From: Clostridium saccharoperbutylacetonicum N1-4(HMT)
GTDB lineage: Bacteria; Bacillota; Clostridia; Clostridiales; Clostridiaceae
Reading direction: 5' to 3'
Assembly (NCBI RefSeq): GCF_000340885.1
Contig: NC_020291.1
Location: forward strand, 689,001-753,000
DNA length: 64,000 bases
The number at the start of each line of letters is the position of its first letter. Position 1 is the first letter of the stretch. The notes beneath the pieces are model-generated. The model was given only the letters and a program-made list of their open reading frames with translations, did not search any database and was not told the DNA's origin. A program made the position numbers and the translations under genes. Shown here piece after piece: positions 55,329 through 63,325 of the stretch.

Positions 55329-56090
55329 ATGCATAAATTCGAAGGTAAATATGCTATTGCTACAGGTGGGACGGATGGCATTACAAAGGAAAGTATTATC
55401 TGTATGGCAAGGAAAGGATTAAGTGGTGCCATAATCGCTGGTAGAAATGAAGAACGAGGTATAAAAGCCGCTGAAGAAATCAAAAAGTTAACTGGTTGTG
55501 AGTGTTATTATGTTCAGACTGATGTTTCAAAACCAGAGGATATAGTAAACTTATTTAAAGTAGCAAAATCGAAATTCCCTACTATTCAAATTTTAGTAAA
55601 TGGTGCAGGAGTATGTCCATCAATGCCAATTGAAACTATTGATGCACAAGAATGGGACAGGGTAATGAATATTAATTTAAGAAGTATGCACCTATGTATA
55701 CTAGAAGCTCTTAAGTTTATGAAACCACAGAAATATGGAAAGATAATAAATGTCTCTTCTGCTGCAGGTAGAATTGGTGGGACTGAATCATCTATAGCCT
55801 ATTCTGTATCGAAAGGTGGAATGATTACTGCTACTAAATGTTATGCAAAAGCATACGGTGTTTACAATATTAATGTAAATAGTATCTGTCCAGGTGCCAT
55901 TAAAACAAATATGATTGCTGATTTTACTTATGCAAATGCTCCAGAATCCTTAATTAAAAAAATCATTCCGTTGGGTAGATTAGGAAAAGTTGAAGATTGT
56001 AGTGGAGTTATAGAATTTCTAGCTAGTAATGATTCAGATTACATCACTGGATGTAGCATAGATGTAAATGGTGGAGTATTCATGAATTAA
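55329..56090 (+). CDS. Short-chain dehydrogenase/reductase
   Basis: The 254-residue SDR has the cofactor loop as ATGGTDGITKESIICMARKG, a deviation from the usual TGxxxGIG, with NGAG (ILVNGAGVCPS) in place of NNAG and the catalytic SSAAGRIGGTESSIAYSVSK. Both Ser and YxxxK are kept, so activity is likely with an altered cofactor site. I start at ATG 55329 behind GAAAGGAG, because the ATG at 55308 is too close to a usable site. Its arginine codons are mostly AGA, unlike the two genes before it, so it may have joined the cluster separately. Confidence 0.87.
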   Translation: MHKFEGKYAIATGGTDGITKESIICMARKGLSGAIIAGRNEERGIKAAEEIKKLTGCECYYVQTDVSKPEDIVNLFKVAKSKFPTIQILVNGAGVCPSMPIETIDAQEWDRVMNINLRSMHLCILEALKFMKPQKYGKIINVSSAAGRIGGTESSIAYSVSKGGMITATKCYAKAYGVYNINVNSICPGAIKTNMIADFTYANAPESLIKKIIPLGRLGKVEDCSGVIEFLASNDSDYITGCSIDVNGGVFMN

Positions 56091-56192
56091 AAAATAATGT
56101 TTTTTACGGCTCTGGGCATATTAATATTTCCGCAAGCTCTTAATGAGCGATTTCATGAATGTTCAGTTGCTTTCATGAAAGAAGTTTTTAAT

Positions 56193-56236
56193 TTTAAAGG
56201 CATGGTTAATACACTATGCCTTTAAGATTTTTCCTG
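56193..56236 (+). terminator. Intrinsic terminator after the SDR gene
   Basis: TTAAAGGCAT pairs with ATGCCTTTAA around GGTTAATACACT, followed by GATTTTT. Confidence 0.78.
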
Positions 56237-56244
56237 TATAATTC

Positions 56245-56690
56245 CACTTAAATGGCTTTGCTAGATTTTATAATATGTTATAAAATCTAATATCTTGGCC
56301 TCAGATTCATGGACTGATTTAAAAATTGCACACCTACTTAATATTTTTCAGCTTAATATACTGAGCCAAATTTCAATTTAATTTAACCATAACGTATATT
56401 TGGGAATATAAACTATTCTTATACTATGAGTTCCATTTTCTAAAAAAGCTTGTCTTGTTTTCATACTTTCTAGTATTCCTTAGTGACCTTTTTTTGCCTA
56501 AATCTTTTTTAGTTCCACATTGATTTAACATATATTTAACACAACTTTCAGACTTATGTGCATTTAATTGATCCATTACAAATATGTATTTATCATTATG
56601 GACAAGAGAAATTACATTTGATATATGTTTTAATTTCTATTCACGTGATTTAAATCCACCATCTTTAGACGGTATAAGCTTTTAGCTTTT
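56245..56690 (-). pseudogene. Decayed IS630-family transposase
   Basis: Reading the minus strand in shifting frames recovers recognisable IS630 transposase blocks. The DDE-region segment YIFVMDQLNAHKSES is followed by an equivalent of the tail (ENGTHSIRIVYIPKYTLWLN, then IEIWLSILS and IFKSVHESEAKILDFI). At least two stop codons and a frameshift interrupt it. The N-terminal helix-turn-helix half is missing. Together with the following IS200 relic it fills most of the 996-base gap between the SDR and the rseC-like gene. Confidence 0.75.
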
Positions 56691-56740
56691 TAAGAAAATG
56701 TAAATATGATCATACTAATTACAAAGGCAAGGAATTAGTA

Positions 56741-56913
56741 ATGGATGAGTACAATAAGGGCAGTCAACTGTATATGACATAAAATATCGTGCTATATGCA
56801 TAACAAAATACGGACATAAAGTATTGCAAAAACTGATATCTTCAAGATTACGAGAACCAATTCGGCAACATTTGTGGTTAGGAGGATACTTTTGTGCAAA
56901 GAGATGTTTTTGA
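56741..56913 (+). pseudogene. Decayed IS200/IS605-family TnpA
   Basis: ATG 56741 begins MDEYNKGS. After a frameshift near 56762 the frame reads STVYDIKYRAICITKYGHKV, a degraded form of the TnpA start (HSVYDIKYHIVWVTKYRKKVL type). It then jumps across a large internal deletion to PIRQHLWLGGYFCAKR, which resembles the WGGYF segment. The HUH region that normally lies between is gone. It cannot encode an active transposase. Confidence 0.72.
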
Positions 56914-57086
56914 AGTGATTTGTATAAAACAAAGATTGTTAAAAAAATAGTTATTCTTTCAATAGCAAAAAAAAAAGCTTATAATAAAATAGAATACTGA
57001 TTGCGACTATAATCTACAAAGGTTTACAAAGAATCTTTTATATTAAGTTTGATAAAGAGAGTAATATTTTAAGAGGTGTGATAATA

Positions 57087-57497
57087 ATGAAAACTGAGCA
57101 AGGATTAGTAATTGAAGTGGATAACGATATTGCAAAAATAAGAGTTGGGAGGCATAGTGATTGTAAAAATTGTGGTGCTTGCCCAGGTGATAATAGTATA
57201 ATTATAAGTGCAAATAATACAGTAGGAGCAAAACCTGGACAAAGAGTAGCTTTTGAAATGAAGGATGTAAATGTTTTAAGAGCAGCCTTTATTGTGTTCA
57301 TTTTTCCATTGATTGCTGCATTTATAGGTGTATTATTAGGAATGTTTATTGGAGATTATCTTCAACAAGATGGATTTTATTATGAGATATTTGGAGGAAT
57401 AATAACTTTTGCATTATCTTTGGTATTTGTAAAAGCATTTGATAAAGCTGAAAAAGCAAGCGCTAAGTCACAACCTGTGATTATTGAAATTTTATAA
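57087..57497 (+). CDS. RseC/SoxR-reducing-system family protein
   Basis: The 136-residue protein begins with a soluble domain holding a cysteine cluster (CKNCGAC, near residues 28-34) and has two transmembrane helices (about 73-93 and 103-121). RseC-family proteins accompany Rnf/Rsx complexes in several bacteria and are thought to help their assembly or redox role. Here it lies 201 bases upstream of rnfC in the same direction. I start at ATG 57087 because the in-frame GTG at 57078 lies within AAGAGGTG, the probable RBS. Confidence 0.88.
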   Translation: MKTEQGLVIEVDNDIAKIRVGRHSDCKNCGACPGDNSIIISANNTVGAKPGQRVAFEMKDVNVLRAAFIVFIFPLIAAFIGVLLGMFIGDYLQQDGFYYEIFGGIITFALSLVFVKAFDKAEKASAKSQPVIIEIL

Positions 57498-57698
57498 AAG
57501 ATAACTAGTATTATTAAAATGAACAAAACGAAATAAATAAATCATAATTTTGAGTAAAAATTTATGAACATATCCAAAATAGAATTTATATTCTCACTTT
57601 TTTTATTTATCAAACTGATAGAAGGATTATTTTTTGCAATAAATTTAATAAGTATATGTAATAAGTTGTTAATTGAAAAATTTGTGAGGTGATCATTA

Positions 57699-59018
57699 AT
57701 GTTAAAAAGTTTTCTTGGAGGAATTCATCCTAAAGACAGCAAAGCATACTCTTCTGAAAAATCTATTGAAATTCCGCCATTACCTTCAACTGTTATCATT
57801 CCTATGAGTCAGCATATAGGTGCTCCTTGCGTTCCGGTGGTAAAAGTTGGGGATAAAGTAAAAAAAGGACAAGTTATAGGGCAAAGTGATGCTTTTATGC
57901 ATAGCCCAATTCATTCATCAATTTCCGGAGAGGTTATCAAAGTTGAAGATATGCCACATACTTCGTTGGTAAAATGCCTGTCTGTTGTTATAAAAAATGA
58001 CGGATTAGATGAATGGGCTGAAGGTATTCCAATGCAACGTGATTGGGATAAGCTAGAGACTCAAGAAATAAAAGACATAATAAAGGGTGCTGGAATAGTT
58101 GGAATGGGAGGAGCTACTTTTCCTACTCATATAAAGCTTTCGCCAAGTCCAGATAAGAAAATTGATACTTTTATTTTAAATGCTGCTGAATGCGAACCTT
58201 ATTTAACAGCAGATTATAGAATGATGCTTGAATATGCTGACCGTATAGTAACTGGAGTAAAAATACTTATGAAAACTCTTGGGGTTACTAAAGGTTTTGT
58301 TGGAATAGAAAATAATAAACCTAAAGCTGTTGAAGTTATGAAAGAAGCTTTTAAAGGTACTTCTATTGAAGTTGTAGCACTGCCTACTAAGTATCCACAA
58401 GGTGCAGAAAAAATGTTGATAAAAGTACTTACTGACCGTGAAGTTCCTCAAGGTGGATTACCAATGGATGTAGGGGTTGTTGTACAAAATGTTGGTACAG
58501 CTGTAGCAGTATGCGATGCGGTAGTTAATGGAATTCCACTTATTGAAAGAGTTACTACAGTATCTGGTGATGCTATAAAAGAACCTAAAAACTTATTGTT
58601 AAGAATAGGGACAACCTTTAAAGATGCAATTGACTATTGTGGAGGTTATGAGAAAACTCCTAAAAAAATAATTATGGGAGGTCCAATGATGGGCTTTGCT
58701 CAATTCACGACCGATGTACCAGTAATTAAAGGTGTGTCAGGGATATTGGCATTAAGTAAGGATAAAGTAAATACTGGAGAAGAATACAATTGTATTAGAT
58801 GTGGTAGATGTGTTGAAGCATGTCCTATGGGATTGGTACCTAGTATGTTAAGCATACTTGGAGAACGTCATAAATTCCAAGAAGCAAAAGAAGAATATGG
58901 TTTATTAAATTGTATAGAATGTGGAAGTTGTGTTTACACATGTCCTGCAAAGCGTAATATCGTTCAATATATAAGATATTCAAAAGCGCTAAATGCAGCA
59001 CAGGCACAAAAAAAGTAG
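57699..59018 (+). CDS. rnfC: Rnf complex subunit C
   Basis: RnfC is the peripheral NADH-binding, Fe-S subunit of the ferredoxin:NAD+ oxidoreductase ion pump. The 439-residue product has an N-terminal barrel-sandwich segment (SQHIGAPCVPVVKVGDKVKK), an NADH/FMN-binding core (GIVGMGGATFPTHIKL near residues 133-148, then ILNAAECEPYLTADYR) and two 4Fe-4S motifs CIRCGRCVEAC and CIECGSCVYTC near residues 367 and 406. GAGGTG before ATG 57699 is the RBS. It starts the rnfCDGEAB operon, in the order typical of clostridia. Confidence 0.97.
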   Translation: MLKSFLGGIHPKDSKAYSSEKSIEIPPLPSTVIIPMSQHIGAPCVPVVKVGDKVKKGQVIGQSDAFMHSPIHSSISGEVIKVEDMPHTSLVKCLSVVIKNDGLDEWAEGIPMQRDWDKLETQEIKDIIKGAGIVGMGGATFPTHIKLSPSPDKKIDTFILNAAECEPYLTADYRMMLEYADRIVTGVKILMKTLGVTKGFVGIENNKPKAVEVMKEAFKGTSIEVVALPTKYPQGAEKMLIKVLTDREVPQGGLPMDVGVVVQNVGTAVAVCDAVVNGIPLIERVTTVSGDAIKEPKNLLLRIGTTFKDAIDYCGGYEKTPKKIIMGGPMMGFAQFTTDVPVIKGVSGILALSKDKVNTGEEYNCIRCGRCVEACPMGLVPSMLSILGERHKFQEAKEEYGLLNCIECGSCVYTCPAKRNIVQYIRYSKALNAAQAQKK

Positions 59019-59034
59019 AGGAAGAAGGGTTAAA

Positions 59035-60072
59035 ATGAGTTCCGAAGTAGTAGTAAAAGATACTAAAACACAAGATATTAAACCAAAAGGAATTGAAGTT
59101 CAGGAAGAAAAATTCACTGTTTCAGCATCACCTCATATTAGATGTGATGAATCAATTTCAAAAATAATGTGGAATGTAAATTTAGCTTTAGCGCCAGCTG
59201 CTATTTTTTCAATATTTTATTTTGGTTTTCCAGTACTAATTAATTTAATTGTAGGAGGAGCTTCAGCGGTTGCTTTTGAATATTTGGTACAAAAGTTCCA
59301 AAAAAAGAGAATTACAGCTTTTGATGGAAGTGCATGTTTAACTGGTGTGCTTTTAGCAATGTGTGTTTCACCAAGTCTGCCTGTATATATGATAATAGCT
59401 GGTTCATTTGTATCTATAGTAATAGCTAAACACTCTATGGGTGGATTAGGATACAATATTTTCAACCCAGCTCATATTGGAAGAGCCGCATTAATGGTAT
59501 CTTGGCCAGTAGCAATGACTACATGGACTAAGATGACAACCTCTGTAGATGTAGTTAGTAGTGCTACACCATTAAACATATTAAAGCAACAAGGATATGC
59601 TAAGTTAATTGAAACCTTTGGAAGTAATATGGACATGTATAAAGCTATGTTCCTTGGCACAAGAAATGGAAGTGCAGGAGAAACTTCAACTATTTTACTT
59701 GTCTTAGGCGGAATTTTTCTTATATATAAAGGATATATTAAGTGGCAAGTTCCAGTTTGTATGATAGGAACAGTTGGGCTAGTAACTTGGATTTTTGGAC
59801 CAGCAGGTTTATTTACTGGTGACCCAATATTTCATATGATGGCTGGAGGATTAATTATAGGTGCATTTTTCATGGCAACGGATATGGTAACTGCTCCAAT
59901 AACTTTAAAAGGTCAGATAATTTTTGCTGTAGGGGCAGGACTTATAACTTCTTTAATTAGATTGTTAGGTGGATATCCAGAAGGTGTTTGCTACTCACTT
60001 TTATTAATGAATGCAGTAACACCATTGATTGATCGTTTTGTTAAGCCAAAACAATTTGGAGCAAGGGGGTAG
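59035..60072 (+). CDS. rnfD: Rnf complex subunit D
   Basis: RnfD is a membrane subunit carrying covalently bound FMN and forming part of the ion path. The 345-residue protein has about eight to ten transmembrane helices after a soluble N-terminal stretch of roughly 45 residues. The flavinylation motif SSATPLNI places the FMN-linked threonine at residue 178. GHNTAH-like motifs are replaced by GYNIFNPAHIGRAALM. The start at ATG 59035 follows GAGGAAGAAGGG and is 16 bases after rnfC. Confidence 0.95.
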   Translation: MSSEVVVKDTKTQDIKPKGIEVQEEKFTVSASPHIRCDESISKIMWNVNLALAPAAIFSIFYFGFPVLINLIVGGASAVAFEYLVQKFQKKRITAFDGSACLTGVLLAMCVSPSLPVYMIIAGSFVSIVIAKHSMGGLGYNIFNPAHIGRAALMVSWPVAMTTWTKMTTSVDVVSSATPLNILKQQGYAKLIETFGSNMDMYKAMFLGTRNGSAGETSTILLVLGGIFLIYKGYIKWQVPVCMIGTVGLVTWIFGPAGLFTGDPIFHMMAGGLIIGAFFMATDMVTAPITLKGQIIFAVGAGLITSLIRLLGGYPEGVCYSLLLMNAVTPLIDRFVKPKQFGARG

Positions 60073-60076
60073 AGAA

Positions 60077-60643
60077 ATGTCCAATGAACATACTATTAAA
60101 AAGGAATATTCAATTTTTGAGATAGCAATAAATTTAGTAATAACTTGTTTAGTTTCTGGGTTAATAATAGGACTAGTATATTATGTTACTGCACCAATTG
60201 CAGCTCAAAAGAGAGAAATATCAAAACAAGAATCTATGAAAGCCTTGGTTAGTGATGCAGATAGTTTTAAAGCAGTATCAGGAAAAACTGAGTGGTTTAC
60301 AGCTGAGAAGGCTGGGAAAATTGTTGCCTACGTGGTTCCAGGTGAAAGCAAAGGATATGGTGGAGAAATTAAAATGCTTGTAGCTATTAAGCCATCTGGA
60401 GAGGTAATAGATTATAAGATTTTGGCACATAATGAAACACCAGGTCTTGGAGATAATGCCTCAAAAGAGCCTTTTAGAAGTCAATTTAAAGGAAAGAAGG
60501 AGCAAAATTTAACAGTCACAAAAGATGCTTCTGATAAAGAGGATATTCAAGCTATGACAGGAGCAACAATATCATCTAAAGCAGTAACATTAGCTGTTAA
60601 AAATGCTGTCCATGAAGTGACAGAATTTGCAGGAGGTAAGTAA
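60077..60643 (+). CDS. rnfG: Rnf complex subunit G
   Basis: RnfG is an extracytoplasmic flavoprotein anchored by one N-terminal helix (about residues 15-38) and carries a second covalent FMN. The 188-residue product has GLGDNASKEPFRSQFKGK and the flavinylation motif MTGATISSKAVT, with the attachment threonine at residue 164. I start at ATG 60077 behind AAGGGGGTAG; only 4 bases separate it from the rnfD stop, so the genes are translationally coupled. Confidence 0.95.
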   Translation: MSNEHTIKKEYSIFEIAINLVITCLVSGLIIGLVYYVTAPIAAQKREISKQESMKALVSDADSFKAVSGKTEWFTAEKAGKIVAYVVPGESKGYGGEIKMLVAIKPSGEVIDYKILAHNETPGLGDNASKEPFRSQFKGKKEQNLTVTKDASDKEDIQAMTGATISSKAVTLAVKNAVHEVTEFAGGK

Positions 60644-60644
60644 T

Positions 60645-61268
60645 ATGAAGGAAAAGTGGAAAATTTTTAGCAAAGGTTTATATGATGAAAATCCAATATT
60701 TATACTATGCTTAAGTCTTTGTCCTGCATTAGCTGTTACATCATCAGTAATAAATGCACTAACAATGGGCATATGTGTAACATTTGTTATCTCTTCAAAT
60801 AATGTTGTGGTATCACTCACAAGAAAATTTGTAAATCCAAAGGTTAGAGTACCAGTATATATTACCTTTATAGCAACTATAGTAACCCTTGTGGAACTTA
60901 TATTACAGGCAATTTCACCAGAATTATATAGTGCTCTTGGAATTTATTTGGACTTAGTAGTTGTTTTTGCAATAATATTAGCTAGAGCTGAAGTATTTGC
61001 ATCAAAAAATAAAGTATTACCATCCTTCCTTGATGGTTTTGGTATGGGATGTGGGTTCACCCTAGCAATGCTTGCTATATCTGTAATAAGAGAACTTTTA
61101 GGAAGTGGATCAATTCTTGGGTATAGAGTTCTTGGAGAGTGGTATAATGCTCCATTAATTATGATTTTGCCAGCTGGTGCATTCATATTAATTGGCTATA
61201 TGATAGGAGCAATTAAACTTCATAGTGAGCATAAAGAAGCCAAAAAAACAGAAGGAAGTGAAGCATAA
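60645..61268 (+). CDS. rnfE: Rnf complex subunit E
   Basis: RnfE is an integral membrane subunit paralogous to RnfA, with which it forms an inverted pair in the membrane core that holds an Fe-S centre. The 207-residue product has six transmembrane helices and the family motifs NPIFILCLSLCPALAVTSSV near residues 17-36 and GFGMGCGFTLAML near residues 130-142, with a conserved cysteine in each half. ATG 60645 follows AGGAGGTAAG and is one base after the rnfG stop codon. Confidence 0.96.
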   Translation: MKEKWKIFSKGLYDENPIFILCLSLCPALAVTSSVINALTMGICVTFVISSNNVVVSLTRKFVNPKVRVPVYITFIATIVTLVELILQAISPELYSALGIYLDLVVVFAIILARAEVFASKNKVLPSFLDGFGMGCGFTLAMLAISVIRELLGSGSILGYRVLGEWYNAPLIMILPAGAFILIGYMIGAIKLHSEHKEAKKTEGSEA

Positions 61269-61843
61269 TGAAGGAATATTTTACATTGTTTGTAGGTTCA
61301 TTACTTGTAAACAATTTTGTATTAACAAAATTTGTAGGTCTTTGCATATTTTTTGGAGTTTCTAAGAGTTTAGATGCATCCATAGGGATGGGGATGGCAG
61401 TTACTTCAGTTATAACACTTAGTTCAGCCTTAGCTTGGGTAGTATATAATTTTGTACTTGCACCTTTAGGGTTGACCTTTTTAAGGACAATTGTCTTTGT
61501 AATACTTATAGCAAGTTTTGTACAATTGTTAGAAGTAATTATTAAAAAACAAGCACCTACATTATATAGTATGTGGGGAATTTATCTTCTTCTAATAGCA
61601 ACAAACTGTATAGTATTATCTGTACCAATCTTAAGTATTGATTCAGGATATTCATTCCCTAAAAGTGTAGTATTCTCAATAGGTTCAGGTATGGGCTTCT
61701 CACTTGCTTTAATACTAATGGCAAGCTTAAGAGAAAAATTGGTTTATGCAGATGTACCAAAGCCTTTACAAGGAACAGGGATTGCATTTGTATTGGCAGG
61801 TATGTTGGCATTGGCATTCCTAGGATTTTCAGGAATGATATAA
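61268..61843 (+). CDS. rnfA: Rnf complex subunit A
   Basis: RnfA is the six-helix membrane partner of RnfE. The 191-residue product shows LLVNNFVLTKFVGLCIFFGV near residues 13-32, with the conserved cysteine, and LIATNCIVLSVPIL near 115-128. Its ATG overlaps the rnfE stop by one base (TAATG), indicating translational coupling. Length and motifs are standard. Confidence 0.97.
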   Translation: MKEYFTLFVGSLLVNNFVLTKFVGLCIFFGVSKSLDASIGMGMAVTSVITLSSALAWVVYNFVLAPLGLTFLRTIVFVILIASFVQLLEVIIKKQAPTLYSMWGIYLLLIATNCIVLSVPILSIDSGYSFPKSVVFSIGSGMGFSLALILMASLREKLVYADVPKPLQGTGIAFVLAGMLALAFLGFSGMI

Positions 61844-61861
61844 AGGAGTTGAGTGTAAATT

Positions 61862-62668
61862 ATGTTTACTGCAATAATGGTTATAATTGTATTGGGTGGA
61901 ATTGGAGCAGTATTTGGTCTTATTCTTGCCTATGCAAATAAAAAATTCGCAATGGAGGTAAATCCTCTTATTCATGAAGTTGAAGATATACTTCCTAAAG
62001 GACAATGTGGTGCATGTGGATATGCAGGATGTGCAGCATATGCAGAAGCTGTTGTTGAAAATCCAGATGTTGCTCCAAATTTATGTGTTCCTGGTAAAGA
62101 TGCAGTGGCAAAGCTTGTAGCTGAAATCACAGGAAAAGCTGCTGAAAAAGTTGAGCCAAGAATTGCTCATGTTAGATGTAAAGGAACGATTGATAAGGCA
62201 ACTTTAAGTTATAGCTACGAAGGAGTAAAAGACTGTAAAGCTGCAAGTTTAGTTCAAGGAGGTCCTAAGGGCTGTAAACATGGGTGTCTTGGATTTGGTA
62301 CTTGCGTAAGCGTTTGTCCATTTGGTGCTATGACAATGGGAGAAAATGGATTACCAATTGTAAACAAGGAAAAATGTACTGGATGTAGAAAATGTGAAGA
62401 ATCATGTCCAAAGAATGTAATTCAAATGATAGGAATTAACAGTCATGTAAAAGTTGATTGTAATTCTAAGGACAAGGGAGCTATTGCTAGAAAATTATGT
62501 ACTGCTGCATGTATAGGCTGTGGGCTTTGTGCAAAAAATTGCAGCTATGGAGCAATTGAAATTAAAAATAATCTTGCAGTAGTAAATACTCAAATATGTG
62601 TTGAGAAATGCAGTGAAGCAACTTGTTTAGCAAAATGTCCAACAGGGGCAATAAAAATTGCAAACTAA
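61862..62668 (+). CDS. rnfB: Rnf complex subunit B (ferredoxin-accepting)
   Basis: RnfB is the multi-cluster subunit that receives electrons from reduced ferredoxin. The 268-residue product has one N-terminal helix (about 2-25), a four-cysteine cluster domain (PKGQCGACGYAGCAAYAEAV near residues 44-63), and ferredoxin-like 4Fe-4S motifs, among them CTGCRKCEESCP, CIGCGLCAKNC and the C-terminal CSEATCLAKCP. It ends the rnf operon; repeat copy D begins 5 to 8 bases after its stop, ahead of the probable terminator at 63023. Confidence 0.97.
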   Translation: MFTAIMVIIVLGGIGAVFGLILAYANKKFAMEVNPLIHEVEDILPKGQCGACGYAGCAAYAEAVVENPDVAPNLCVPGKDAVAKLVAEITGKAAEKVEPRIAHVRCKGTIDKATLSYSYEGVKDCKAASLVQGGPKGCKHGCLGFGTCVSVCPFGAMTMGENGLPIVNKEKCTGCRKCEESCPKNVIQMIGINSHVKVDCNSKDKGAIARKLCTAACIGCGLCAKNCSYGAIEIKNNLAVVNTQICVEKCSEATCLAKCPTGAIKIAN

Positions 62669-62672
62669 TAAA

Positions 62673-62990
62673 AATATAGATATCTAACACGAGAATTAGA
62701 TTTATGCACCAATTACCGAAATCCAATACATTTGTCTTCTGCAGGACTAGTGAAATTTTCGCTGGAAGGTTCTAAATGTGAGCTTGCCGTCATTTCAGCG
62801 TGTTCCAGATGTAAAATCCGGACGAGCTGAAATGAAACAAGCTCCCATTAAGAACCTTCAACAGCTCAATTTCACATGCCTGCTCCAGAAAAATGTATCA
62901 GATTTCTAGTGTAGTGTTACGATTATAATTTCTCAAAAGTGGATTTATATCCCGTCTATAAGTTTGATTATTAATTATGATATCTATATT
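62673..62990 (+). repeat. Folded MITE-like repeat, copy D (best preserved)
   Basis: Perfect 12-bp terminal inverted repeats, AATATAGATATC (62673-62684) and GATATCTATATT (62979-62990), bound the element. Inside, successive segments pair across the centre: 62718-62733 with 62891-62906, GCAGG with CCTGC, 62750-62757 with 62869-62876, GAAGGTTCT with AGAACCTTC, GAGCTTG with CAAGCTC, and TCATTTCAGC (62790-62799) with GCTGAAATGA (62826-62835). No ORF of note lies within. Confidence 0.92.
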
Positions 62991-63022
62991 AATATTGAAT
63001 TTTGAAAATTAAATAAAAGACT

Positions 63023-63085
63023 AGTAATAAGTGAGAAGTTAAAAATGCTGAATTAAAAGTAATACTTTTCACTTATTACTTTTAT
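63023..63085 (+). terminator. Probable terminator of the rnf operon
   Basis: AGTAATAAGTGAGAAGT (63023-63039) pairs with ACTTTTCACTTATTACT (63064-63080), 17 bp with one wobble, followed by TTTATA. It is separated from rnfB by repeat copy D. Confidence 0.7.
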
Positions 63086-63167
63086 ACAGAAAATATAGTG
63101 CAATTAACAATGTATAGTTTAGAGTTTATACCCTTTATGGGTAGTTTGTGACCAATGAATGATGAAA

Positions 63168-63238
63168 GCTCCAAAGGAGAAAGTTCATGTTTCCAAATGT
63201 AAAATTTGGATATTTACTTTTTGGACACTTACTTTTCC
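63168..63238 (+). repeat. Second repeat family, single unit
   Basis: GCTCCAAAGGAGAAAGTTCA then TGTTTCCAAATGTAAAATTT and GGACACTTACTTTT match the insert in repeat copy A (35971-36072). CCAAAT/ATTTGG and the CTCC/GGAG ends are self-complementary. The rest of the 657-base gap holds repeat D, the terminator and AT-rich sequence. Confidence 0.72.
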
Positions 63239-63325
63239 TTCAGAATTTCTATTGATCAATGTAGAATTTTTATCAGAACTTATATATTAAAAAAATTAAT
63301 AAATTGGGTAAAGGGAAGAGTGCAT

